A stretch of 64,000 nucleotides of DNA, taken from NCBI GenBank assembly GCA_033980235.1, contig CM067067.1, positions 17,948,239 to 18,012,238 on the forward strand, given 5' to 3'. The DNA comes from Diadema setosum. Taxonomy: Eukaryota > Echinodermata > Echinoidea > Diadematoida > Diadematidae. Under the pieces are notes generated by a model. That model was not told the origin of the DNA. It made no database searches and worked only from the letters and a program-made list of their open reading frames with translations. A program made the position numbers and the translations under genes. Positions 33,824 through 45,158 of this stretch are shown here, in pieces. Numbering within the stretch: the first letter of the stretch is position 1; every line of letters begins with the position of its first letter.

Positions 33824-34354
33824 CTATTTTTGATAGTGCTCTAATGATTCCAGAGAACGACTTTCCACAATGTCTACAAGCCTGTCGAGCAAACGCGATC
33901 GCCTTCTCTCCGTGTCGTCGACCAGCGTGTCGTGTGCGAACGCTTCGTTGACGTCGTCGGCAAAGTGATGACTCCTCCGCCTCCGCTTGCCCAAAGTCTG
34001 TGTGTTGCAGCAGCTTCGCCACCGGGTGATCAGCTCCGTGCGGAAGGTCTGTATTCCCGCGAGCAGCAGACTGGCCCCTCGGCGGTCGCACGCGCGCAGA
34101 TGGTCGATCGCCGACGAGATCTGGACGTCGCTAACCCCCTCGATGAACCTGAAGGTCGGAAAACACTGCTGCAGCGCCTGCTCGACATCGCCGATCTTCA
34201 GGCGTAAGGCATTTTCCAGTGTGGGTGCGCCGCTCAGACAGCTGGATGGTACACAGTTGAAGTCACCGATAACGCATCGTGGGCCGCAGCTGACCACGAA
34301 GACGACGAACATGAAGTACACGGGAGAAGGGGAGGAGGGCAGTAGTCTCTCCAT
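33824..34354 (-). CDS. Putative secreted cysteine-containing precursor protein (176 aa)
   Basis: I do not recognise the family. The frame is complete within one exon: ATG at 34354 in a good context (ACCGATGG), stop TAG at 33826-33824. Residues 12-22 (VYFMFVVFVVS) form a signal-peptide core. The body has seven Cys after it (27, 34, 39, 64, 89, 115, 116) and segments that look helical (about 46-64, 76-89 and 94-113). GKRRRR at 122-127 is a strong prohormone-convertase site preceded by Gly, which would allow C-terminal amidation. RRRSR at 150-154 is a second basic site, leaving a C-terminal peptide of about 22 residues. The frame is clearly more GC-rich than its surroundings. Opposite-strand frames here (33932-34207, 33987-34364) lack a signal peptide and are taken as shadows. 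A secreted peptide hormone or cytokine-like factor is inference only. Confidence 0.6.
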   Translation of the reverse strand: MERLLPSSPSPVYFMFVVFVVSCGPRCVIGDFNCVPSSCLSGAPTLENALRLKIGDVEQALQQCFPTFRFIEGVSDVQISSAIDHLRACDRRGASLLLAGIQTFRTELITRWRSCCNTQTLGKRRRRSHHFADDVNEAFAHDTLVDDTERRRSRLLDRLVDIVESRSLESLEHYQK

Positions 34355-34464
34355 CGGTGACTAATCAGGTGACAGATCCTGCAACATACGTGAGACATTA
34401 TGAAATATTGCTTAACTCATCAACGGAATACAGAAAACAAGCGATCAGTGTACTGGTAAGATAT

Positions 34465-34578
34465 TAGTTACGTTCAGATAGTGATAGCAATCGAGTATAG
34501 CTATCTTTGAGAGTGCGCCTACACACTCGAAGATAGCTATCCCTGAGGTTTAAAGGATCACCGTCTGAACGAACTACT
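34465..34578. mobile_element. Short hairpin element in the precursor-gene intron
   Basis: GTTCAGA and TCTGAAC ends enclose an inverted pair, ATAGCTATCTTTGAGAGTG with CACTCGAAGATAGCTAT. It resembles a small MITE. Confidence 0.5.
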
Positions 34579-36786
34579 GAAGGAACATTGGTCATGATAA
34601 TCACACAAGACCTTCGAGTTACAAAACTGATATGATAATTATCTTCAGTTGTCCCCTTGATCTAACCAGGTGCTTCGATACATACAAATTTCACAGGAAA
34701 GGAATAAAAATAAAAGATGAAACATTGGCAGCAGCATTAAAAAAAAAAAGTATGACAAAGAGACTAAGACTCGGAAAGAATCTTCAATCACTTTTTCGTT
34801 TCTGCAAATGAATCCTTTGCTGGCAATTTTCGACTTCAAACAGATCAAATTGCATGAGCGTAGATGAGCATTCATTCAAGAAGCTCTGCAATAAGACTCT
34901 AAGTCTAATTTGGAATCGATTCAAATTTTCTGTTATAGTGAGTTTCAGAAGTATTTTTTTGTTTGCATATTTTATTTTAATCGTACACTGTATTTTGTTC
35001 AGGACGATGCACAGGTTTGTCGTAATTGTTTTTCAAGAGATAGAGTTTCGTCGTATCATACGGAATTTAATTTTTGTGCGATGAACAATCTACACCAGGG
35101 CATTAATGAGAAACAAAATTAATACACGATAAAGATTTTCACCCACAGAAGGTATTTCAGAAATTTCGTTGCGTTTTCATTTGTGACCGTGCGTCACAAA
35201 ACCAACAAAAAGTCACACAACTTGATTCCAGGTGAGGAGTCAAAATAGGTGAAACGAGTCAACCTAGTCAATGCTCAGTTCTTTAATATTTTCTGAAAGA
35301 GCAATTTTCTTCTATATGTAATCCTAATGTTTGGATCATTGACTAAATGGGAAGTTGATCTTTTGCAGCTTTTCTAGAACACTTTTTTTTAGTAGAACAG
35401 ATTGATCAGGTACATTATTTCTACGCCCCTTTTCATTTCTTAAGAACCCTTTAGACGCTCTTCACTTTCAACTCTAGTAACCTTGAAAAGGATGGTGCCA
35501 CTTCTCTGAAAATGAGCAGTAGTCATGAATAGAATGTGCTATTAGAAAAGTGTGCGGAATGTCAGCTTAATATGATGATCCCTCCATTGTAGTTGCTATG
35601 TAGATTCACATCCTTTTTTTTTTTTTTGTATTTTGTCCCGTTCATTGCGCAGAGCACAGTTGAGGATATTACGTACTGGTACGTGAACAGACCCTACACT
35701 TCAAAGCCTCTTTTCTCAGTAAACACTTTTCCAGAGTGGTTTTTTTTTCCCGTTATCTATTTATAGGTCATAGAAAAGTCCGTGTGTATTGAGTTAGGTA
35801 TCATTTCAAAGCTTAGAATCTATACTTAACTTGAAATCCATAACTGGCATTTTTTTGTGTTGTTGTTGGTTCTGTGACGCAGTCACATTTAGAATGGTTA
35901 CACTTTATGTTAAGTTGTATATACACGTATGTTGAATTAGATATGTATATTTGTAAGTATCCAAACATTGTTTGCGATTGAAAACATACAATCTTTTACG
36001 AATGAAAACATTCTACTTTTCAAAAAGGATACACAAATTTGGAATATATCTCGAGATAAGAGTACATTATCGTGGACATGATGTAGACACACAGATAAGA
36101 CAGCGATCACACAATCAAACAACATAATACACCAGCAAAGATAAATAAAGTGGGTTGAAAATAATTTGTTGGCTGTTACAAAAATCATTATATTATTAAA
36201 CATTACCATATTTTTTTCAGGACAAAGGTTTACTGTATATTTTATTCATCACCATGTATCTGCGCGTTATATCTTTCTCCATCGGCGGAGTTAGTCGTAA
36301 AGACGTGAAGACGTCTAAGTTCTCAGAATAGTTTCGCAGCGACTTTGAACATTTTATTATTTATAACAGGTGATGGAATGACAGACCTTAAGAATTTGAC
36401 ACCTTATCATTCATATATAGAAACATTTACTCCACCGCTTCAATTCATCCTTCTTTCTGATTTAATCATCAAAAATACCCTTTTTGTAAGCGCATAAACA
36501 TTAATCGCTATCTTCAATCAACGTTTCAAAGACCGCTTTAGACCCATTCTACGTATAAACTTTCGAGCTTGAAGTTCATGGAAAGGATTCTTAATGGTTA
36601 AAATTTTTCAGTGAAACCCTGTCACCTACACTTGAATATCAACTAAGATAAGAGAGGAAATGGCGAATCTCATAATACTGACTACCCAATCGAGATTGAT
36701 CAAATTAGAGCAAAGATTTCTGATATTATAGATCGTGATTACGATAACACAAGTCACATTGCACGAATTGAAGGAAACGCTCTTAC
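34579..36786 (-). other. Gene-free interval (candidate intron)
   Basis: AT-rich, no recognisable coding sequence or transposon. It would be the intron of the precursor gene in the two-exon model. Confidence 0.4.
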
Positions 36787-37015
36787 CTGCAAGTTAGAAT
36801 CCACGCAGTCGCTGAGAAAGACTTATCGGACGGAGGCTCTTATTCAACTCGGCACTAAAAAACAACTCGAATGATCTCCAACTAGAGAGGCAGCATCGGA
36901 TGAAATGAAGATATCTCACAAGGCGGGGCAAGGAGAACGTGACAGAGTAAGAGACCAAAAAGTGGCGTCGGAGTATTGGATCAGGAGATGGTGACCGAGA
37001 GACGGGAATTGCCTG
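36787..37015 (-). other. Candidate non-coding first exon of the secreted precursor gene
   Basis: The minus strand has a strong donor GCAG|GTAAGA at 36787/36786. A matching acceptor (tatgttgcag) lies at 34380-34379, just 24 nt upstream of the precursor start codon, giving an intron of about 2.4 kb. The 5' limit is a guess from a TTTATAA motif near 37045-37051. No long coding frame crosses the exon. Confidence 0.4.
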
Positions 37016-39250
37016 AAATGAGAAGAGTCAGCGGAGGGGGGAGTTGTTATAAAGCATCCACGAGTGCCCAATAAAAAAATACATATATTATATATCACAA
37101 GTCGTAGCGAGGAGAAGGGAAAATTGGTATGCAGCGCGCGGGCTCTACGAGGGATGTGCAAAAAAAAAAATAATGAAAAAACAACAACAACAACAATCGA
37201 GACACAGCAAATGTGATCCCGTCTCGCCGTGAAGACATTTCCCCCCTGCGTTTGAAATGGAAGCATCCACGTAAATTGTGTGATGGCTATGAAAGGAGGA
37301 GCTATAAATGTAAGATGAGGGGAGGGACTTTTGGAAAATAAAATGAATAATTATCTCCGATATATCTTTATTGATACTGGAGCGACGCGACTGACAAGAA
37401 TATTTTTGGTTCTTGACAACATAATATATTCATGTGTAGGTCTGTGTTTTCATGATGTGAATCCCCACAGAAAGCCTCCCATAGAAGAAAGAGAAATTAT
37501 TCTGAAGCAATATCTTCAATTCTCACTCTTCAATAGGAAAATACAGTATATATCACAAAGGTATACCAATCACCAAGTCGAAAATTCTCTGACACACGGC
37601 AAATCTCTGGCAAATCGACTGCCCTGGGATGTTGGAGTGACGAACTTTTTCATTTTCATTTGAAGTTCATCTATTTTTCTCTATCCAAATCACACAATAT
37701 TATAACAATAATGATTTGTACCAGCATCAGGTGAAATGGCATGTTAGCATAGTGCAATGAATTAAAGTACATGCGTAAATGCAAATACGAACATTAAATA
37801 CAAATACACAGCATGGTTTTCCCTGTATCAGAGAATTATCTCCGATACGGGTACGGATGGAATACCATAACGCATTCATTTTGACAGCTATATGTAGAGA
37901 ATGAATTCATGATTATTGTCGCTCGAAAACATTCTATTCTACCATTAAATCCGAATGACCAGAGTTTAAGGGGAAATATCTTATTCTTTTTTTTTTAAGA
38001 AAACATGTGGAAATTTTTATCGATGTGCTTGTGTGCTGTTGTTAGTTTTGCACTATACATGGCTGGCGTTTTTTCTCACCTATATATTATGTATTCAAGG
38101 GAAAAAAATATCAGGATGTTTTGATTAGATGATATTTTGAAGCACGCGTGAAAAGACCAGGCGGCTCCTTCCCGTTATGCCGCAACAGAAAACACTCCCA
38201 TTTCTTAAAGTGCAAACCAAACCACACGCACAGGTCGTGGAGAGCGGGATATCATTAATATGCCGTGGATATTTCATTACGCTAATCTGATTCGGTCGAT
38301 ACCTACATGACTTTACGCTTTTTTTAAAATCTCTATATCTCTTCCCCTCTCACTTTCTATCATTTCCTTTGAAGCCAGCCATATTAACGCTGAAACAATT
38401 TTTCCAGTAATTCAACAACACTTAAACAGCAATTGCACACAGATTAACTGGCATGTAGTGAGTGGTGCAAAGGAGTGTACACATAGTCCTTCCGAAAGCT
38501 GTCTTTATACGCTGATACGGGAATATTACTGACCGGGATTGCTGATCACGAATTGCAAAGTTAACCCAAGAAAGAGTCAGTATCTATAATTCAAGAGAGA
38601 AAACATAAAAGCGAATTATTTTTCTATTTTCACTCTAGATCCTTTTCAACTCAAGTTAAAATGAAGGCATATAAAACACTTCACACTCTTTTTTTGTGTA
38701 TTCACAGAAGGGCTACTATAAGACACAAAGTATAGTGTGGGTTTTTTCTAGTTTTCTTCTAAATGACACAGAAACTGCCCACAACAAACTTGTCATATCA
38801 ACTGAAACATCAGTGGAGGCTGCCTGAATGTTCTAGACGTTTAGCGAGATCTATACATATCAAGCTATACTTTGCGAGAAGTATATACTTCACACATGAT
38901 GTTAATCTTTCTTTTTTGTTTTTCACTAATGTATGCTGTGCGTTCGCTGTCACAGTATTTCTTCTTGGCACTGACAGCGAACTTGAACCTTAAACTGTGG
39001 GATAGACCAATATCCTGCAAAGAACGGAAAATGGAATTTTCTATATGCGTGTGCCTGTGTGTGTGTGTGTGTTTTCAGGATCAAGGACAACTTGTTGGCT
39101 CCTTGTACCAGGCGCGATCGCGACACGTCTCGACATATCGAGTTTCGCGCCAATATGTTGCATACAATCATATATCATCAACAGTAACAACAAGCGATAT
39201 GATAGCAGTAGAAGTAGTATTATCAATGGTGATGGGGATGATGATGGTGA
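37016..39250. other. Gene-free interval
   Basis: No supported gene. A 110-codon plus-strand frame at 37331-37663 has no recognisable similarity, signal peptide or splice context. Confidence 0.5.
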
Positions 39251-39257
39251 TGGGTCT

Positions 39258-39498
39258 AGGGCAATTCCCCCCTGGGCAATTACCCCGGACCCTTCCCCTA
39301 TAGCCCTAATCCTAATCCTGAACCTACTGCTAACCCTAACCCAAACTCTCAACCCTAAACCTAGCCCTAACCCTATATAATCTTTGCTCTAATCTTACTA
39401 CTAACCAGTAGCCTATAGTAGCCGGGGTGGGGGGGGGGGGGGGGGGGGGGGTGGGGGGGGGGGGGGGAGGTAATTGCCATCAGGGGGTAATTGCCCGG
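39258..39498. mobile_element. Element with GGGCAATTACCCC ends, telomere-like repeats and G tract
   Basis: The left end has two copies of GGGCAATT(A)CCCC (39258-39288); the right end has two inverted copies, GGTAATTGCC (39468-39498). Between them are degenerate CCTAACCCTAACCC repeats (about 39300-39376) and a G run of about 45 nt (39429-39472). Confidence 0.65.
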
Positions 39499-39659
39499 AT
39501 ACGGATGATTATCATACTGTCGATGAAGATATTGATAATGATAGGAATAATCATTATCATCATCATCATCACATTGTACGTTTTCTTTGAAATTGTTATA
39601 AATTTGTTCTGTACATGTATTGTACATATTTTTTCTGTTTATTCAATGGAAATGGAAAT

Positions 39660-39706
39660 AAAATTGAAAAAATTGAATCATCATCATCATCATCATCATC
39701 ATCATG
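39660..39706. repeat. Retroposon-like tail with (ATC)n
   Basis: ATGGAAATGGAAATAAAATT followed by GAA/TTG-rich sequence and (ATC)n, a pattern seen at the 3' ends of non-LTR elements. No coding part is visible. Confidence 0.4.
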
Positions 39707-39777
39707 TCAAAAACAGCATTAAGAAAAATGTCAACGACAACCATGGTACAGTAATGAAACGAACTGACAGCTTTTTG

Positions 39778-40163
39778 AAACAGTGATGTTTAAAATAATG
39801 TTACGTATGAAATCACATGCAAAAGAAGGATGATTATACAATCAAGAAAATTCATTAACGTTTCACTGTTAGTGGCATATTGTCATTACTGTCGCCTACT
39901 AATGAAATCAAAGAAATTGAGATTGTATTTGTTTACTGTTCTTTTTTTCTGATATATTTCTTTCTTTTATGAAACAGTGATATTTAAACTAATGTTACGT
40001 ATGAAATCACATGCAAAAGAATGTTGATTATAAAATCAAGAAAATTCATTCACGTTTCACTATTAGTGGCATATTGTCATTACTGTCGCCTTCTAATGAA
40101 ATCAAAGAAATTGAGATTGTATTTGTTTATTGTTCTTTTTTTTTTGATATATTTCTTTCTTTT
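39778..40163. repeat. 193-bp tandem duplication
   Basis: GAAACAGTGAT...TTTCTTTCTTTT occurs twice in direct orientation, starting at 39778 and 39971. The copies differ at roughly a dozen positions. Confidence 0.9.
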
Positions 40164-41590
40164 TTTTTGAGGTATATATACTTCTGTCTTTTTTCTTCTT
40201 TTTCTTCTTGGTCTAGGCAGATTAAAGATGGCTATCGGGATGGGACAACCGAATATTCCTGGAAGCACACAAATCTACGAACGTTTGATTGCGTGTATTA
40301 TATCCCAACCATTTACAAATCAAAATGATTTATCTAGTCGAACATATGACTCAGAGTTGCACATTAACTAAAAAGGAAAGGCAAACCCAAAACAACAGAT
40401 TGTTTCATGTGTGGGAAAGTTCTTTGGCGGATAAACTATATATGAAGACCGGTTTCATTCTGTATCAATCTATTAAGATTTTGAGTCTATATAATCACTA
40501 CAATATCTAAGTTTCAATTCTTTTAGTTTCTGTCTGATACTGTTGTTGTTACTGGGTCGGACGATCATCTGCCAAGTTTTCGTCTTGGTCATGAATAATC
40601 CTCGTGACAGCTTAATGCGTCAGTTTATCATTGTCAATTGTAAATAACTTTGCAGGATATGATGTCGCAGTGGTGGGTGGCTTCGCATTCCTCCGAGAAG
40701 ATGACAAGTCATGGCATTTTCTCTAAGAAACAGGGGGATGAATTCAACACCTCCGAAGAAATCCGCAAACTTATCATCAATTTGAAACGCGCGGTGCGAG
40801 GACAAATTAATAATCATACTTTGTGCGCGTCAATGTATCTCCATCTGTCGCAATCCTCAAAATCGGTTCTGACGACTCACAAACAAGCAAACAACCAATT
40901 AAACAAGCAAGCAAACAAACAAACAAAGAAATAACCAATCCCTTCAGTCAGATGGATAGTAGGGCAACATCCACTGTTTCTTCATTTTTTGTTCTCCTTC
41001 TCTCTCTCTCTCAAAAGGTCCCAGAAGTTTTCTCAACCTCAACAATCATTTTCTCATCCTTGAAGTGCGTCCATTGTCGGCTGTTCGTCCAGGGAAATTC
41101 CCTCCATGTGGTAAAATGTCAATTACGTATACCACGAAGGTACACGAGGTCTTGAGACTTCCCTAATGACTCCTATGCACAATCGGTATGACACTGGAAA
41201 GGGGAAAAACAGATTAAAAGAAAAAAAAAGAATAGAGAAACATCAATCTTTCTTTCTCCCCCCCCCCCATCTCTCTCTCTCTCACTCTCTTTCTCTTTCT
41301 GTCTCCCCGATGACAGTCAGTGAGTACAGAAAATTGGCTGTAGATAATATCGCTTGAGCTATTTATGTTCCCCTTCACTTTATGTCATCTTCAGTCGCCT
41401 TTTTTATGTAACCCCTCTAACATCATAATCAGTTGTTGGGTTATCACTTTTTTAGTTCGTTTTCATTATACCTATCTACTCCCATGCTGTACCATACATC
41501 ATTGTGTATTATGTGTACACTGTCTTTCCATGCCTAGCCATGAGTGTTGGTTTTTCTTTTAAACACACGCTGTTTTCTGCGGGTTATATT
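40164..41590. other. Gene-free interval
   Basis: No supported gene. Contains (AAAC)n-like sequence at about 40880-40930 and CT-rich tracts at 41003-41013 and 41270-41305. Confidence 0.5.
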
Positions 41591-41594
41591 GTAC

Positions 41595-42115
41595 TCGTTA
41601 TTCCTAAGGTTCGTTAATCCAGAAATGAAACAAGGTTCGTTAGTCCGAAGGTTCGTTTATCCAGAAATGAAACATGGTTCGTTATTCCGAAGGTTCATTA
41701 TTCCAAAACGCACAAATTCTGTATGATATCTAGATGTTCGTTAATGTAAACATTCGTGGCGTTATTCCGAGGATTCGATAGTCCGAAAATTTGACAAAAA
41801 ATCGTTTTCCGAAAATGGAAAAAAAAAAGTGCATTATAACGGTCCTTCGAAATCATGAACCTTATTTAGATTTCGTAAGAAATAAGGTTCGTTATTCCGA
41901 AAATGAAAAAAAAAAGAAGAAAACAAAAGTGAGATCTAACTAACCTTCGAAATTATGAAACTTATTTCATTTTCGGATCAACGCACCTTCGGAGCAGCGA
42001 GCCTCTGTTTATTTTCGGGTGGATTAACAATCATTCGGAATAACGAACCTTATGAATAACGAAAATTCTAAATAACGAACCTTCGGAATTTCGAATCTTA
42101 GGAATAACGAACCAT
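41595..42115. mobile_element. Foldback element of iterated GGTTCGTTATTCCGAA units
   Basis: The left half carries repeated AAGGTTCGTTATTCCGAA-type units in one orientation (41605-41900). The right half carries the inverse (GGAATAACGAACCTT, 41990-42115). Units are about 16-30 bp apart and degenerate. Confidence 0.75.
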
Positions 42116-42315
42116 AACCGTTTTCTTCAGCAACATTCTTGACGACAAGAATGTTGGTATAGTAGTGAAACGTGAAGGCAAGACAGTAAGAAGCGAATGA
42201 TTATACAAGCAGGACAATAGTATTTCGTTGACTGCGTATTTATCGACGACAGAAAAGACGGAGGCACGCTGAAGAATTCACACCGAGGATGAATAGCCAA
42301 AATTGCAGTTCTTCT

Positions 42316-42418
42316 TTAACACTTTTAGTGCCCGGGACTTCGGACAATGTGTATTAATGCTATGGGGGTTTCTGTTCCAATCGGAACTCAAATCACCCAA
42401 AGAGTTAAAAGTCATTAT
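42316..42418. mobile_element. Short TTAA-flanked MITE, second copy
   Basis: Ends are TTAACACTTTTAGTGCCC and CACCCAAAGAGTTAA; the core is related to the element at 13819-13912. Confidence 0.6.
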
Positions 42419-42582
42419 TAGAAAGCTCACCAGCATGATCATGATGCACCATGATGCATCATCTAAGATAGTGTCCCCAGTCACCAAAAGACCTACCAAT
42501 TTGTTGTCTTGCTCGATCTACTTCGTCTTCTTTTTTTGCATGTGCGTTCGTTATAACAAAGTCATTTTTTCTCTCATTTTCA

Positions 42583-43167
42583 TTAAAGGGGAAATCTAGT
42601 CCAAATATAAGTTAGTCTGATAGAAAAAAAAAGAGTAAAATCTTACGAGTTCAAAGGTTTAAAAAAAAATTGATCGAAATCGGATGAAAAATAAGGAACT
42701 TATAACATTTTGAAGTTTCGCTAATTTTGCAGGAAATAGTTCTTGAACGGTCTATATGAATATGCAAATGGAAAAGTGAGCATGTCATACTAGCACAACT
42801 TGCCATACAGTTTGTACACACAATTTTGAAATTTTCAGTTTTTCATTCAAACGCAATTATGCCCGAGGCTCAAATCCTGGTATATCCAACTGATCACTGT
42901 TCTGAAGTTATTCAACAAGGAAATTATATAATTTTTCAGACTTCAATGACGGAAACATTGAATTTTCGTCATTTTGTTGTACAGGATCAATGGAAGAATG
43001 TGAAGTTATAACATGGATAGCTCACTCATTTGCATATTAATATCCACTGTACAAGAACTGTTTTGCAGAAATTAGCAAAACTTCAAATTTTTACTGTTGA
43101 ACTCGTAAGATTTTACCCTTTTTTTTATCAGACTAACTTATATTTGGACTGGATTTTCCCCCTTATT
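42583..43167. mobile_element. Foldback MITE (about 585 bp), TTAA at left end
   Basis: The left arm (TTAAAGGGGAAATCTAGTCC..ATATAAGTTAGTCTGAT) is the inverse of the right arm (ATCAGACTAACTTATAT..GGACTGGATTTTCCCCCTTA). The open frames inside are arm sequence, not genes. Confidence 0.8.
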
Positions 43168-45060
43168 AAGTCGGCTGCATCTGAACAAGAAGATAATGTG
43201 CCACACAATCATTTGACAATGTTTCGGTTGAACATTGGACAAATCGTCAAAGATACATGCATATTTCGAGAAAAACGCAAAACCCCATTGTCAATACATC
43301 CTTCAAACCTACAAGGAATATCATAGTTAGTGACGTATACAGTCATGTGTCAATGGAGTAATTTCATTTTAAGTTTTTCCTGATATTTAGATGGCTGTGC
43401 AATACGCTCTGACGAATTTTTAAACTCTCTTTATTCAAATCGCCTTCTTCTTAAGTAAGTTTCTTACAGGGATTTTTTTATTTTTATTTTTCAGCAGTGA
43501 TTTAGATAGCAAAATAATGGCATATATATGATTTGATTGTCGTTCTCTCTCCCTCTCTCACCCTCACCCTCTCTCTCTCTCTCTCTCTCTTTCTCAATTT
43601 ATGTTTCTTTTATTAGATTCTATTTTTGTGATTAACGTTTTGCTTTATTTCCTGCCATGCGCGGAGTCATATACACCATCGAGTGGGATACTTCTGGAGG
43701 GCCCGTAGAGGGACTGAAATGTATCAGTCTACTCGTAAACATGGCCTGGCACAATACCATATAATACACGCCATACTCATAAACAAGCTTTCCAATCACA
43801 GCATATCCCTATATAGAGAAAAGAGAGATATTTTGTCAAGGGACACTTTTGAACTGCTGCGTTCGACATTTTGTGAAGCAGTCGATTACTGGTCTTGTGT
43901 GAAAAGTCCAGCGTTGAGTCACGCACAAAGAGAATTCACACTGTGAAAGTGTCGCAACCAGTTTGCGTAATGTTTGGGCATTTGCTAAAATAAAGTTTCA
44001 TCATTTAGAAAGAGATTAATTACTCTACAGAAATGCAGAATACATGCCCTTTGTATGCCCAACATACCTAGGGAATGTCACGAATATTTTATGAGTATTT
44101 TATGTAATATCTCCAAAATTCTTATAAATCACAATGATTTATAAGAATTTTGGGGATTACACTTCGACTGGATGAACAACAATCTACATCAGTTATCTTA
44201 CAACTATCACATGAAAACTGCTATAAATATTTGTTCTTTCCGCGTACGATACCAGAATGGAACCATATATCCCTATAACTCTATAACATTAATCCAGAAC
44301 AACAACAAAAAAATATTTTCCAAACGGCAGCTTACAATCAGTTGCAGTGAGCAAAGCAATCAAAACTAGTTCTTCCTGCGCCGATAACATCTGTATACTA
44401 TAAGAAACACAATGATCTGCTTTTGGATATGGAATACCCCAAAAGAAAAAGAGAAAGAAGAAGTAAAAAGGGGGAAAGTATACGAATTTGTAATTCAGCC
44501 TCGGGCTGCGATGAATGATCGGAGGAAATAAAGATACCATTAATAAAATACAATAGATATAAAAAGTTAACGATATCCCATGTCAGGGACATATTTTAAA
44601 GATTCCCCCATACATGAAACAAAGTTTTGCGGTTTAGGTGTTCACAAGGTCAAACTTAAAGAGAGCATGTGAATATCTATACGGGAGCTACTAAGTATAC
44701 CACTGGGACCGGTGGTGACTAACATGATTGTGTACTACTATTAGTGCATTTTATGTACTATGGAATATCCTTTCATGTATTAAAAAAAAAAAAAAACAGA
44801 CATAAATCTTTCGTTTCATGAGAAACAGACAGAAACCGAAAGAAAGGAAAGAAAAAGAGGAACTTTAAAGAGAGCGAACGGAAAGAGAGGGGGAATGAGT
44901 GTCCTCTGCAGCGATACATTATGTTTATTTGGTATTAGCAAACCATGCAAACGGGTGTGTGTACCACCATGCACCCCACATAGTGTAACGCGTAACAGCG
45001 GGGAGGAAGTGTTGTCTAATCGAGTTTTCGCCAGAGACGAGAGGAGAGATGCACACATCA
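43168..45060. other. Gene-free interval
   Basis: No supported gene. Contains (CT)n at about 43540-43592 and a perfect 19-bp hairpin with a 3-nt loop at 44113-44153 (CCAAAATTCTTATAAATCA and its inverse). Confidence 0.5.
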
Positions 45061-45062
45061 TA

Positions 45063-45158
45063 CCACGTGGGAAATTAATGATTCTTTTCGCTTCCACACT
45101 TTCGGCTTAATTACGGGAAATTTCCCAGAGCCGATTGGCCGAGAAAAAAATTACGTCA
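45063..45158. promoter_or_regulatory. Promoter/enhancer-like motif cluster
   Basis: Within 96 bp: CCACGTGG E-box (45063-45070), palindromic NF-kB-type GGGAAATTTCCC (45115-45126), inverted CCAAT box GATTGGCC (about 45133-45140) and a CRE-like TTACGTCAC (about 45150-45158). No adjacent gene was identified. Confidence 0.35.

Noticed and set aside
33987..34364. 125-codon plus-strand frame opposite the precursor
   Set aside because: Shadow of the GC-rich minus-strand coding sequence, without signal peptide or recognisable motif.
39300..39376. True telomere or chromosome end
   Set aside because: CCCTAA repeats are few and degenerate, and ordinary sequence continues on both sides within inverted ends.
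42826..43326. Two short plus-strand frames
   Set aside because: The first lies in the interior of the 585-bp foldback MITE; the second begins in its right arm and runs past the element end with no recognisable similarity.
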